Assembly: GCA_947471745.1 (NCBI GenBank)
Contig: CANJKZ010000010.1
Location: 6,092,501 to 6,156,500, forward strand
Direction: 5' to 3'
DNA: 64,000 nucleotides
Origin: Closterium sp. Naga37s-1
Taxonomy: Eukaryota > Streptophyta > Zygnematophyceae > Desmidiales > Closteriaceae
Below, in pieces: positions 22,801 to 32,157 of the stretch. The notes beneath the pieces were generated by a model that searched no databases, was not told the origin of the DNA, and was given only the letters and a program-made list of their open reading frames with translations. The translations under genes were made by a program, and so were the position numbers. Every line of letters begins with the position of its first letter. Positions within the stretch are counted from its first letter, which is position 1.

Positions 22801-22888
22801 GACTAACGGACTGCATGCACACACACTCACACACATGCATAGTCTGATGCACACAATCACACATGCATTCATGACACTGCTGCCCTCA

Positions 22889-25800
22889 CTAGTGCAATGC
22901 CATGCCACACATCTTAGCACACTTCCAATGTGCGCTCTCGGGAAGTCTCTTGGTGAGAAAATCTGCCGCCTGCTTGCTAGCCTTCACATGGTGAAGCTCA
23001 ACAGCTCCCTCCTTCACCATCTGCCTCACCCAGTGCCACTTAATCTTCATGTGCTTGTTCAGCCCATTCAGGATAGGATTATTGGCCATGCCAATAGCAG
23101 CCTCGCTGTCGGAGAAAAGTGGTGTAGGTCCCTCCTGTTCAGCTCCCATGTCCTCCAGCAGCTTCCTCAGGAGCACGATCTCCTTGATGGCATGGTACAT
23201 CGCCATGTACTCTACCTCTCCGGAAGACTGAGCAATCTCACTCTGCTTCTTGGACCTCCAGCTCACTGGTCCACCTCCGACCATGTACACAAAGCCGCCA
23301 ACCGATGACTGATCCTCATCCTCTGAGGCCCATGTGGCGTCGGTGAAGCACGACAGCTTCAAGGTACCAGGCGTGACCCCATCTGCTCCAATCTGTTTCA
23401 GCTGGCCGCCAGCTGAAAACTGAACACCAGCAGATGCCGTTGATCCAAGGTAGCGCACCAAGCGCTTTGCCACCTCCAACTGCTCCACAATGGGCCGTTG
23501 CACAACTCTGGCCAGCTGCCCCACTCCGAATGAAGCATCAGGTCGTGTATGCACTGCATCATACATCACACTCCCAATGAGTGACTGGTACTCGTTTTGC
23601 TGCTCATCCTCGAGTACATGATCCTCCTCAGCTGCCTTCTTCAGTTTGAAGCCCGCAGGGAACGGTGTCATCACAGTGCGACCCCCTGTCACACCATACC
23701 GCTCCATGACACCAGAGATGTAGTGTGACTGATGCACCTTCAGCCACCTCCTCTCAACATCCCTCTCAATCTGCAGCCCCAAGTAGTAGTGGACATCCCT
23801 CAGCATCTTGCACTTGAAGTTGTCCATCAACAGCTTCTGTGTCCTCTCAATCTGCTCCATGGAAGGTGAGAACAGCAGTATGTCGTCGATATATACCAGC
23901 AGCAAAAGCAGCTGCTCCCCCTCTCCAAGCAGAAACAAGCTGTGATCCGCCTGGGACGTCTTGAAGCCTCCACCCAGCAGCACCTCCTCCAGCTTCTCGT
24001 ACCAACTCCTGGGCGCTTTCTTAAGGCCATAGATGGCCTTCTTAAGCTTGCACACCCGGCTGGTCCCATCCTCATAGCCGTCGGGCTGCGCCATGTAGAT
24101 ATCCTCCAGCAGTATTCCATTGAGGAACGCAGTGGTGATATCCATCTGCTTCACGTGCCATCCCTTCACATCTGCGCCAGCCATCAAAGTCCTCAATGTT
24201 ACTGGCTTAGCAACGGGAGCGAAGATCTCCCCAAAGTCGACCTTCTCCTTCTGCTGAAACCCCTTGGCGACCAAGCGGCTCTTGAACCGCTCCAACGCAC
24301 CATCAGCACCACTCTTCACTTTGAAGACCCACTTGCTGCTGATCGGCTGTCGCCCCTCGGGTAACTCAACAAGCTCCCAAGTCCCATTCTCAATGAGACT
24401 GTTGAACTCCGCATCCATGGCAGCCTTCCACTCCTCCTTTTGGGGTCCACTCAGTGCCTCCTCCACTGTGGCTGGTTCTCCAGGCAAGGGTGTGAAGAAA
24501 CAGAACGCCATCTCCTCATCCTCTCCCTCATCCGCCTGAACCGCCATGGCACCTTGCTTGGGTCCTCCCAAACGGCTATACTTCAGCCTTGAGGGTGCTG
24601 CTGCCACTCTTTTCTCGCGGGTTGCAATCTTCTGCCCATGTGGTGAAGCTCCTCTCTGCACACTCCTCTTGGTGACCTTGGCGTTTGCAGCAGGCTCGGG
24701 CTGAGATGGTGAGTCCACACGTGCCGACTCATCCTCCAACCCCTCCTCCGCAGCAGGACCAGCGCCTTGCTGCTCACCACCGCCACTGTGGTCACTGGTC
24801 AGCTCTGACCCAGGGAGATCCTCAAGGTGCAGCTGAACCTCCTCCACTTCAGACCGCTCAATCTCCTGCAGACGCAAGCCAATCTGCACCTGCTGCTGCT
24901 GCTGCCAGTCCTTGTACATGACGTCCTCCACAAACTTGACGTCACGGCTGACCAGCGACTTCTTGCTCTTGGGGTCCCACATCAGCCACCCCTTCGAGTC
25001 AGGAGCCATCCCAAGATGGACAGCCCACACAGAAGCAACTTCCAGCTTGTGCCTCTGCTCCTTAGGCACCATCACAAGCCCCATGCAGCCCCACACACGC
25101 AGCATGTCAATAGATGGCTTCTTCCCAAGCCAACGCTCGTACGGCACCCAATGCTTGTCGCCAACATGCGTCAAGACCCTGTTCTTGACCGTGATGACAT
25201 GGCGAACGGCATCAGGCCAGAACTTGTAGGGCATCCCAGCAGCCCCCAACAAGGTCTTAGCCGCCTCGCCAATAGTCCGGTTGGCACGCTCAGCAATGCC
25301 GTTCTGCTGCGGTGTTCCAGGGCAGGTCAGCTGATGTCGGATGCCATTTCTCTTGAGGAACTTGGTGAATTCCGCTCCAAGGAACTCTCCACCTCGGTCG
25401 CTCCTCAGCACCTTCACCAGCCGCATCGCTTGCCGCTCCACCATCGGCAACCAATCCTCCTTGATTGCCGCTGCAGCATCGCTCTTCTTGGACAAGGGAC
25501 GTGCCCACGTGAAACGGCTCCATTCGTCCACCATGGTGAGGAAGTACAGCACTCCCCCAGTCCCCTCAGTCCTCATAGGACCCACCAGGTCCATGTGCAC
25601 CACCTCCAATGGTGCCTTGGCTGATCCCTCTGCACGTGGAAACGGGAACCGCGCAAACTTGTTTTGCATGCACGCCTCGCAGCTGCCATAGTGAGCGCCA
25701 TCTCCTTGCAGTTGCAGCCCATGCACGCACTTCTCTTTGTGCATCACCTCCAATGTAGAAACAGCCACGTGTGCGAGCCGCCGATGCCAAGTCTCCCAAT

Positions 25801-27409
25801 CCGCTTGGCCCGAGGTAGCCGACGCCTTCACCGCCGCGCTTCCTCCAATCAGCTCCTCTCCTTGCACACCTTGCTGCTCCTCCTCGGTGACACTCTCCTC
25901 CATAGATGCCGCCGCTGCCGTCTTGCCCGATTTTCGCCAAGGGAGGACCGGGATCTGCCACATCCGCTTGTGGACATCTCCCTTCCACTGCAGGTCCCAA
26001 ATGAGGCGCTCATCGTTGTAGGAACGATAGCGCTCCGATCCAATCATCTCGGTGTTCACACCCGCATCTCCCAACCGGCCGGTAGAAATCAGGTTCGCGC
26101 ACAAGTCCGGCACCCACAGCACGTTCTTCAGCCCCACGAGCTCTCCATCCGCTCCCATGAACTTGGCGCATCCCATGCCCATGACCTTGGCCTTGGCGCC
26201 TGTCGCGGATGTGACTGTAGAGATCGGTGCGGGCTGAATCTCATCGAGTAGGTCCGCACGAGGAGTCATGTGCCAAGAGCTCTCGGAGTCAATCACCCAA
26301 TGGGTGAGGGGGTGTAGGAGAACCTTGGCAGCCATAGCGAGGTCGGTTGCGCCTTCGTTCACGAAGAAGAAGAACCCGGCCTTCCGCTCCTCAGATTTGC
26401 CGCCTTTCTCCTCATCCTTCTCCTCTCCACTAGCTCCCATGACTCCCCCACTCCTCGTGCCACCATGCTGGTTGCTTGATGAAGGCGGGGTCCAATCCTT
26501 GGGTCGTTGGTAGCATTTCTGCCAACGATGTCCGCGCTTCTTGCAGTAGAAGCACACCTCCCCTTGACCCCCGCCGCCATCCTCCTTAGGGTTGTCCTTG
26601 TTCTTGCCCTTCCACTTCTTCTTGAAGCCACTTTTTCCACCTCCAACTCCATAGCCAGCCCCCTCCTCCGAGCGCTCCACACTCCGCCGCCGCAAGTCCT
26701 CCTCAAGGATGCGCGCGCGAATGTAATCCACGCTCCATTGGGGTTGTTGGGAGTTGAGGTTGATCGCAAGGGCAGACCACGACTCCGGCAGCCGTATCAC
26801 GATCTCCACGCATTGCACGAGCTCCGGGTACACCACACCGCCGCCTTGTAGCTTCGTGAAGATGTCCCGCATCTCATCCAACACCGGTTGCATCGGCTCT
26901 CCATCAACGAACTTGATGTCGCGCAGCCGCCGCGCGAGTAGCACGATGCCGGTAGCATGTGTCGGTGAGTGCACATCCAGAAGCTTCCTCCAAGCCTTGG
27001 GGCCACACTCTGGATCACCCAAGAGGTCCTTGATGTGGTCAAGTTGTCGTCCGCCAACCGCTTGCACCATGAGCATGTACGCGTCGAACGATCGCTTCAT
27101 CCACGCTCCTTTCAGCTCCGCGGCCTCCAGCATCTTCTCCTTCCCCTCCACCAAATCCAATAGCTTGTATAGGGTATACATCAGCCTCATGCGGAAACTC
27201 CAGTGCTCGAAGTCCTCCCCCATGAATTTCTCAATAGAGAAAGCTTTCACATGATCCACGGTAGTAGGAGATGGTGTAGAAGAAGTAGGTAGCGTAGGGT
27301 TGGCTGGTTGGTGAGTCCCCACTCCTCCACCAGCAACTCCCCCCTGCTCTCCAGCCTCTCTACTTCTATCCATCTCGCCACTAGCACCTCCGGAGTTCGT
27401 ACCAACCAT
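22889..27409 (-). CDS. Gag-Pol polyprotein of copia element C, intact (1506 aa)
   Basis: A single uninterrupted frame encodes all proteins for copia retrotransposition. Domains in order: Gag with FSIEKFMGEDFEHWSFRMRL near residue 57; zinc knuckle CFYCKKRGHRWQKC (about 284-297, CX2CX4HX4C); protease near 373; GAG-pre-integrase WHRRLAHV; integrase with HMDLVGPM near 604, LRSDRGGEF near 669 and QQNGIAERANR near 705; reverse transcriptase with LVYIDDILLF near 1172; RNase H with CFTDATWASE near 1358 and ending in AADFLTKRL. The start at 27409 is the first ATG after the primer site, about 220 bases downstream of it. The protease reads DSESSWHMT where copia proteases normally have DSGAS/DSGCS. D has the identical change, so the last active amplification may predate or tolerate it. 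Confidence 0.95.
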   Translation of the reverse strand: MVGTNSGGASGEMDRSREAGEQGGVAGGGVGTHQPANPTLPTSSTPSPTTVDHVKAFSIEKFMGEDFEHWSFRMRLMYTLYKLLDLVEGKEKMLEAAELKGAWMKRSFDAYMLMVQAVGGRQLDHIKDLLGDPECGPKAWRKLLDVHSPTHATGIVLLARRLRDIKFVDGEPMQPVLDEMRDIFTKLQGGGVVYPELVQCVEIVIRLPESWSALAINLNSQQPQWSVDYIRARILEEDLRRRSVERSEEGAGYGVGGGKSGFKKKWKGKNKDNPKEDGGGGQGEVCFYCKKRGHRWQKCYQRPKDWTPPSSSNQHGGTRSGGVMGASGEEKDEEKGGKSEERKAGFFFFVNEGATDLAMAAKVLLHPLTHWVIDSESSWHMTPRADLLDEIQPAPISTVTSATGAKAKVMGMGCAKFMGADGELVGLKNVLWVPDLCANLISTGRLGDAGVNTEMIGSERYRSYNDERLIWDLQWKGDVHKRMWQIPVLPWRKSGKTAAAASMEESVTEEEQQGVQGEELIGGSAAVKASATSGQADWETWHRRLAHVAVSTLEVMHKEKCVHGLQLQGDGAHYGSCEACMQNKFARFPFPRAEGSAKAPLEVVHMDLVGPMRTEGTGGVLYFLTMVDEWSRFTWARPLSKKSDAAAAIKEDWLPMVERQAMRLVKVLRSDRGGEFLGAEFTKFLKRNGIRHQLTCPGTPQQNGIAERANRTIGEAAKTLLGAAGMPYKFWPDAVRHVITVKNRVLTHVGDKHWVPYERWLGKKPSIDMLRVWGCMGLVMVPKEQRHKLEVASVWAVHLGMAPDSKGWLMWDPKSKKSLVSRDVKFVEDVMYKDWQQQQQVQIGLRLQEIERSEVEEVQLHLEDLPGSELTSDHSGGGEQQGAGPAAEEGLEDESARVDSPSQPEPAANAKVTKRSVQRGASPHGQKIATREKRVAAAPSRLKYSRLGGPKQGAMAVQADEGEDEEMAFCFFTPLPGEPATVEEALSGPQKEEWKAAMDAEFNSLIENGTWELVELPEGRQPISSKWVFKVKSGADGALERFKSRLVAKGFQQKEKVDFGEIFAPVAKPVTLRTLMAGADVKGWHVKQMDITTAFLNGILLEDIYMAQPDGYEDGTSRVCKLKKAIYGLKKAPRSWYEKLEEVLLGGGFKTSQADHSLFLLGEGEQLLLLLVYIDDILLFSPSMEQIERTQKLLMDNFKCKMLRDVHYYLGLQIERDVERRWLKVHQSHYISGVMERYGVTGGRTVMTPFPAGFKLKKAAEEDHVLEDEQQNEYQSLIGSVMYDAVHTRPDASFGVGQLARVVQRPIVEQLEVAKRLVRYLGSTASAGVQFSAGGQLKQIGADGVTPGTLKLSCFTDATWASEDEDQSSVGGFVYMVGGGPVSWRSKKQSEIAQSSGEVEYMAMYHAIKEIVLLRKLLEDMGAEQEGPTPLFSDSEAAIGMANNPILNGLNKHMKIKWHWVRQMVKEGAVELHHVKASKQAADFLTKRLPESAHWKCAKMCGMALH

Positions 27410-27631
27410 ATTGAGGCCTTATGAACGGTGGAAACTTGAGAAATCGTTTGGAGAGAATTCTGCCAGACATTTTGATTCTACGAAAATCGCCGTCGCGGAC
27501 TGGATACTTCGAATTAGAACGCGGTTTGACCACCAATCGAAAGTTCGCGAGCTGAGCTACTAGAAAATGGTCTCACTCGACAACATTGGTTGAGAATTCA
27601 CGATGATTCGTCGTCTCAAAGTCGACTACCC

Positions 27632-27643
27632 GCTCTGATACCA
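27632..27643 (-). promoter_or_regulatory. Primer-binding site of element C (initiator-Met tRNA type)
   Basis: The minus strand reads TGGTATCAGAGC just inside the 5' LTR, a perfect match to the usual plant copia site complementary to the 3' end of initiator-Met tRNA. Confidence 0.93.
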
Positions 27644-27645
27644 CT

Positions 27646-28415
27646 TGTTGTTCAGGATCCGTCACTTTGAGAGCTTACGACGAACTCATTACTCAACTAA
27701 ACGCAAATCCGCTCGGTAGGAAGTTGCGCCTTAGGCTTAGCTACCATCTCCAAGTTGAGTCAGTCGTTAAGATGGTCTATAGAGTGAGAACCAAGTAAAA
27801 ACGTCCAGCAGCCGCATGACTAGTATGGTGGAGGAAGTACAAGCATTAAGGCATAGAAAGTTGGAGTTGGGGACTCCAAGAGAGCCATGAGAGGGAAGGG
27901 GTTCTCCAAGAGCTAGGGAATGATGGTAGGAACCTTCCCAGCAGCAAGGATGCAACCCTCATCATGAGGTCCTTGAGATGTCACATGCAAAATCCAATCT
28001 AGTTGGATTTTGCCTAGGTGTTGCAACATTTGCAACCCATGCTAGAAACTTCTAGCCACCCCAACCAAAAGTCAAAGTTGCCTTCCTAACCACCCAACCA
28101 AAGATCCTTTTATAGTCATGTCCCAAGTAATCACCCAAATTAGATATAACCCCAAAAGGTAATAAGAAATCCAAATCTTGGAAATCTTGTAACTTGGGCG
28201 ATCTTGGTCGGAATAAGGCGATCTTGGTGTCGTTGGAAAGCTCTGGATTTCTCCTGCATGATCAAGCATTTAGACTTGGAGAAAAACACAGAGATGATAA
28301 TATCCAACAGCCATGCACAGTGACATACGCTCATGCAAATCATGCAAGCACAAATAGCACGAGCACTCGGCAGGACGTTAGGATGACATGCACTCAGAAT
28401 GACGTGCATCCAACA
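27646..28415 (-). repeat. 5' LTR of element C (770 bp)
   Basis: Same termini and length as the 3' LTR. It would hold the promoter: the minus strand has TATAAAA at 28108-28114 (TATAAAG in the other LTR and in D). Confidence 0.94.
28108..28114 (-). promoter_or_regulatory. TATA box of element C 5' LTR
   Basis: TATAAAA on the minus strand within CATGACTATAAAAGG. The corresponding position in all family-1 LTRs here keeps TATAAA. The role is inferred from position and conservation. Confidence 0.6.
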
Positions 28416-28760
28416 ATGGCTGCATAGGAGTTACGCTGGCTCACCTACCTGCTGACCGACCTGGGAGAGCCGCCTCGTTCTCCTCCAGTTCTGTACGTAG
28501 ACAACAAGGCCATGCTGGCCTTGTGTCGGGAGCACAGACTGGAGCACAGAACGAAGCACATTGCTCTTCGCTACTTCCTTGCTCGTGAGCTGCAGCAGCG
28601 TGGTCAGCTGCGCCTTGCTTATGTGGCCTCTCAGGCCAACACTGCTGATATCTTTACCAAGGCACTTCAGCCTTGTGATCATCAGCGCTTTTGTACGATG
28701 CTAGGTCTTGTGCCTACTTGGCCTCACTTGCTTACTTTCTTGACCTTGCTTGTACTGTGA
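28416..28760 (+). pseudogene. Gag-Pol of element B, RNase H C-terminus after the C insertion
   Basis: It continues the frame broken at 22018 once C and one ATGGC copy are removed. Domain features are LRWLTYLLTDLG, the VDNKAMLALC segment, KHIALRYFLARE and ANTADIFTKAL, the usual copia RNase H end. It carries a TAG (28424-28426) where CAG is expected, so even the rejoined frame is broken. Stop at 28758-28760. Confidence 0.88.
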
Positions 28761-28920
28761 TCTATATATACCTGCACTTGCTTGTTTACCTTTATATATA
28801 TGATCCTGCATGTGAACTGGCCTTGTGGCCTTGAACCTGTGCTCGGAATGTGTGGTGACGTTGTGATCCACCCTGAGCTTGCTTTGCTTTGCTTGACTGG
28901 TCTTGTGACCCCTTGTTCTC

Positions 28921-28942
28921 CCCCACTTTGCCTATGGGGGTG
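28921..28942 (+). promoter_or_regulatory. Polypurine tract region of element B
   Basis: CCCCACTTTGCCTATGGGGGTG immediately precedes the LTR start TGTCA. The same 22 bases with one mismatch precede the LTR of H (54443-54464, minus), which links H to this family. The 180 bases between the coding end and this tract hold no feature I recognise. Confidence 0.75.
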
Positions 28943-29067
28943 TGTCAAACATATATTATCTAGCCTATGTAGGCTGTAGTGGGTTTGATACTAAGGGGTA
29001 CCCAATTCTAGGGTTTCATATTTGTATCACACACTTTCCTAGTTCATCCATTCCTCATTATTTCACA
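28943..29067 (+). repeat. 3' LTR of element B (125 bp)
   Basis: It starts TGTCAAACATATA and ends TTATTTCACA. It is the same length as the 5' LTR of A and alignable to it. An LTR of 125 bp is very short for an autonomous copia element. It is directly followed by family-2 LTR sequence. Confidence 0.78.
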
Positions 29068-29068
29068 T

Positions 29069-29426
29069 AAACACTGATACGCTAGCACTACGACGCTAGG
29101 CAAATGCTGTCCGAGCAATAATCTTGCAATGGCAGAACGTTTCGCAGGGCAAAATTGGTTTATTTTAAAGCTCTTACAGCGAGCTTCGATATAGGAAATT
29201 CTCAGCTTAATCCGATCAAAGGTCTGCACGATACGCTGCGCGACATTCAAGGTACTCTTGTTAATTTGGCTAAGTCATTTTGAATCCTCTCTCTACAAAC
29301 TCGGACCCGAGGATAAGGGCTGGTCTTGTACTAGGTACACAAGGACCCTTGTAGGTGACCTCGAGGAGAGGTTTTAAGTTTGATGAAGTCTTAAAAGCCT
29401 GAGTTTATTAGGCCCTTACACCAACA
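29069..29426 (+). repeat. 5' LTR of element G, right part
   Basis: It aligns with the last third of family-2 LTRs from the TACGCTAGCAC region to the terminal GGCCCTTACACCAACA. The left two-thirds is absent; its place is taken by the right end of B. Confidence 0.82.
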
Positions 29427-29429
29427 AGC

Positions 29430-29441
29430 TGGTATCAAAGC
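29430..29441 (+). promoter_or_regulatory. Primer-binding site of element G
   Basis: TGGTATCAAAGC, one base from the initiator-Met type TGGTATCAGAGC seen in E, lies three bases after the LTR end. Confidence 0.75.
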
Positions 29442-29472
29442 TGCGCTATAGCGTTCCTTGTTATATGTAGCT

Positions 29473-29548
29473 ATGGCGGGAAAGGATTCGGCGGGAGCTA
29501 GTAAAATTTCAGCCCAAGATAGTAGCGGCAGGCAAGATTCTGGTGTTT
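29473..29548 (+). pseudogene. Gag N-terminus of element G, before the E insertion
   Basis: The ATG at 29473 opens MAGKDSAGASKIS and runs 25 codons to the insertion point. Skipping E and one copy of GTGTT, the frame continues without a shift into SAPRGAGTNQGT at 40520, proving that both halves are one gene. Confidence 0.85.
29544..29548. repeat. Target-site duplication of element E, left copy (GTGTT)
   Basis: GTGTT directly precedes the left end of E (TGTTGG at 29549) and recurs at 40515-40519 directly after its right end (CCCAACA at 40514). Confidence 0.93.
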
Positions 29549-30636
29549 GTTGGTGTAAGGGCCTAATAAATTCAAGCTATTAAGACTTATTCAAACTTAA
29601 AACCTCTCCTCCGGGTCACCTCCAAGGGTCCTTGGGTGCCTGGTACAAGACCAGCCCCTATCCTTGGGTCCAAGTTTGTAGAGAGAAGAGTCAAGTATGA
29701 CTTAGCCAAAATAACAAGAGTACCTTGAACGTCGCGCAACGTATCGTGCAGACCATCTATCGGATTAAGCTGAAACTTTGCTATATCGAAGCTCGCTCCA
29801 AGAGCTTTAAATTGAGCCAAGTTGCCTCGCGAAAAATTCTGCCATTACGGAGTTATCACTCGTACAGCGTTTGCCTAGCACCGGGGCGCTAGCGTGCTAG
29901 CGTTGACTTGGGTAGCATTCCGCCGTCGTACCGCGTAGAAACGAAAATCTAGGCTGGAATTTGCTTGAATCAAATTGACTATACCCAGGTACAAACAGAG
30001 AAAAAATAAATAGTTCTAGCTAGCAAGTTCCTTGAGAATCAACCTGGGAACAACCAAGGATGATCCCAAATAATTCCAAGCAACAGAACCAGCCTGGCTG
30101 GACAGAACAGCAGGTGGTAGGCTGGTAAACAACCTTTGGTTCTGTTTTTCCAACCTGGGAAAACAACAACTAGGTTCAGGTTCTAAAAACAGAACCTGTT
30201 TTGTCTTGGCCCAACCAGCCAAATGCTGGTTCCGCTGGTTTCTCCTGGCCCTGTAGCATGCAGATACAGACAAACAACATCTAACCTTCACCTAAATTGT
30301 ACCTCTATAGTGCTTGCCCTGCTTCACTGTAGTCAACCAAACAAAACAGTACAATTTTGAGTTGGATAGAACTGAATCTGCGCAATCAAGTAAGCCGAAC
30401 CGCAAAGCTTCCATCTTGGGTTCCTTTGCGAGCTCGTCATTTCTGCTTGTACTGTTCATAGCGCGTACAATGTTGTGCCGAAGTGCATATTGCGCGTGTA
30501 CCTGCATATGCATCATGCGAAATTTGCGAAAGCAAACAAACATACGAACATTCCATTCATACACAAATGCATTCGCACAAGCATACTCGTACAAACAGAC
30601 GGCAGGATGTTGTGCAATGTGAATTTGCACCCAACA
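29549..30636 (-). repeat. 3' LTR of element E (1088 bp)
   Basis: Plus reading starts TGTTGGTGTAAGGGCC and ends TTTGCACCCAACA. In element orientation it follows a GAGGGGAAG purine tract at about 30637-30650. Confidence 0.92.
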
Positions 30637-30650
30637 CACTTCCCCTCAGC
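30637..30650 (-). promoter_or_regulatory. Polypurine tract of element E
   Basis: The minus strand reads GCTGAGGGGAAGTG immediately before the 3' LTR start TGTTGGG. F has the same tract at 53541-53550. Confidence 0.85.
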
Positions 30651-30678
30651 CTGCTGGCTGCATTCCCATCATTCCATT

Positions 30679-31400
30679 CTAGTTCATGCTCATTCCATTC
30701 ATGTGCACACAACGCCAATGAGGCTCATTAGCAAGCCTCTTGGTGAGGAAGTCTGCTGGCTGCTGGTGAGTCTTGATGTAGATCGGATTCACTGTCCCCC
30801 TCTTCACCTCCTTACGCAGCCAGTGCCACTTGATACGCATGTGCTTGTTGGGCCAATGAAGCACAGCATTCCTGGCCATCCCAAGAGCCCCCTTGCTCTC
30901 ACAAAACAGCGGCGTAACAACCTTCTGCTCCTGGCCAATCTCCTATAACAGCCTCCTCAGCCAAATCACCTCCTTCACCCCGTGAAACATTGCCATGTAC
31001 TGTGACTCCACGGAAGAGAGTGCCGTCCCCGTCTGCTTCTTTGACCTCCAACGAACAGGTCCTCCCCCAACTACAGAGATGTATCCTCCCACAGATGAGG
31101 ATTCCTCTTTCTCAGAAGCCCACGTAGCATCGGTAAAGCAAGTGAGAAACAGCTTGCCTTCTCCAAGCCGCTCCCCCTTCTCTTTCAGCACCTCAACCCC
31201 TTTCTGCTTCAACTGTGCAGATGTGGAATATTGAACTCCAATGCTTGGGTGAGAGTTCAGATACTTCACCACTCGCTCAGCTGCATCCACCTGCTCCTCT
31301 GATGTATTCTACACCACCCTCGCCAGCTGCCCAACCGAGAAAGAGATGTCGGGCCTCGTGTGAACTGCTGCATACAAGAGGCTGCCCACCAAGGACTGAA
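30679..31400 (-). pseudogene. Element E, end of RT and RNase H
   Basis: Starts abruptly at the D junction with the segment SLVGSLLYAAVHTRPD, then VGQLARV, RNase H CFTDATWASE near 31120, SSVGGYI and the ADFLTKRL end near 30735. A stop codon near 30942 splits the frame. Relative to F, about 1 kb of reverse transcriptase that should precede it is deleted. Confidence 0.85.
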
Positions 31401-31922
31401 ATTATTACCTTTTGGGGTTATATCTAATTTGGGTGATTACTTGGGACATGACTATAAAGGGATCTTTGGTTGGGTGGTTAGGAAGGCAACTTTGACTTTT
31501 GGATTGGGGTGGCTAGAAGTTTCTAGCATGGGTTGCAAATGTTGCAACACCTAGGCAAAATCCAACTAGATTGGATTTTGCATGTGACACCTCAAGGACC
31601 TCATGATGAGGGTTGCATCCTTGCTGCTGGGAAGGTTCCTACCATCCTTCCCTAGCTCTTGGAGAACCCCTTCCCTCTCATGGTTCTCTTGGAGTCCCCA
31701 ACTCCAACTTTCTATGCCTTAATGCTTGTACTTCCTCCACCATACTAGTCATGCGGCTGCTGGACGTTTTTACTTGGTTCTCACTCTATAGACCATCTTA
31801 ACGACTGACTCAACTTGGAGATGGTAGCTAAGCCTAAGGCGCAACTTCCTACCGAGCGGATTTGCGTTTAGTTGAGTAATGAGTTCGTCGTAAGCTCTCA
31901 AAGTGACGGATCCTGAACAACA
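31401..31922 (+). repeat. 5' LTR of element D, truncated (522 bp)
   Basis: It begins inside the LTR at ATTACCTTTTGGGGTTATA and ends GATCCTGAACAACA. It keeps the TATAAAG motif at 31453-31459. The missing first part corresponds to about 240 bp of the 3' LTR. Confidence 0.9.
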
Positions 31923-31924
31923 AG

Positions 31925-31936
31925 TGGTATCAGAGC
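31925..31936 (+). promoter_or_regulatory. Primer-binding site of element D
   Basis: TGGTATCAGAGC two bases after the LTR end, identical to the site in C. Confidence 0.92.
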
Positions 31937-32157
31937 GGGTAGTCGACTTTGAGACGACGAATCGTCGTGAATTCTCAACCAATGTTGTCGAGTGAGACCA
32001 TTTTCTAGTAGCTCAGCTCGCGAACTTTCGATGGTAGTCAAACCGTGTTCTAATTCGAAGTATCCAGTCCGCGACGGCGATTTTTGTAGAATCAAAATGT
32101 CTGGCAGAATTCTCTCCAAACGATTTCTCAAGTTTCCACCGTTCATAAGGCCTCAAT

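Larger units (their letters stand above)
22019..28415 (-). mobile_element. Complete copia retrotransposon C (family 1), 6397 bp
   Basis: Two LTRs of 770 bp each (22019-22788 and 27646-28415) with TGTTG...CAACA ends, a primer site, one long Gag-Pol frame and a purine tract lie in minus orientation, flanked by the 5-bp duplication ATGGC. The two LTRs differ at roughly a dozen positions by eye (about 1.5%), so the insertion is fairly recent. It is the only structurally complete element with an open coding region in the window. It interrupts the RNase H of B. Confidence 0.95.
15886..29067 (+). mobile_element. Copia retrotransposon B (family 3), split by element C
   Basis: Leader at 15886-16440, Gag-Pol at 16441-22018 and 28416-28760, purine tract at 28921-28942 and 3' LTR at 28943-29067. 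The 5' LTR and primer site are missing; satellite meets the leader directly. The complete element C sits at 22019-28415 with a 5-bp target duplication, and joining the flanks restores a contiguous RNase H. The right LTR end is followed at once by family-2 LTR sequence (start of G), as if B had itself inserted into G's 5' LTR. Confidence 0.9.

Noticed and set aside
27632..27643. tRNA-like sequence next to LTRs
   Set aside because: Only 12 bases match the tRNA 3' end; it is the primer-binding site, not a tRNA gene. No cloverleaf was seen anywhere in the window.
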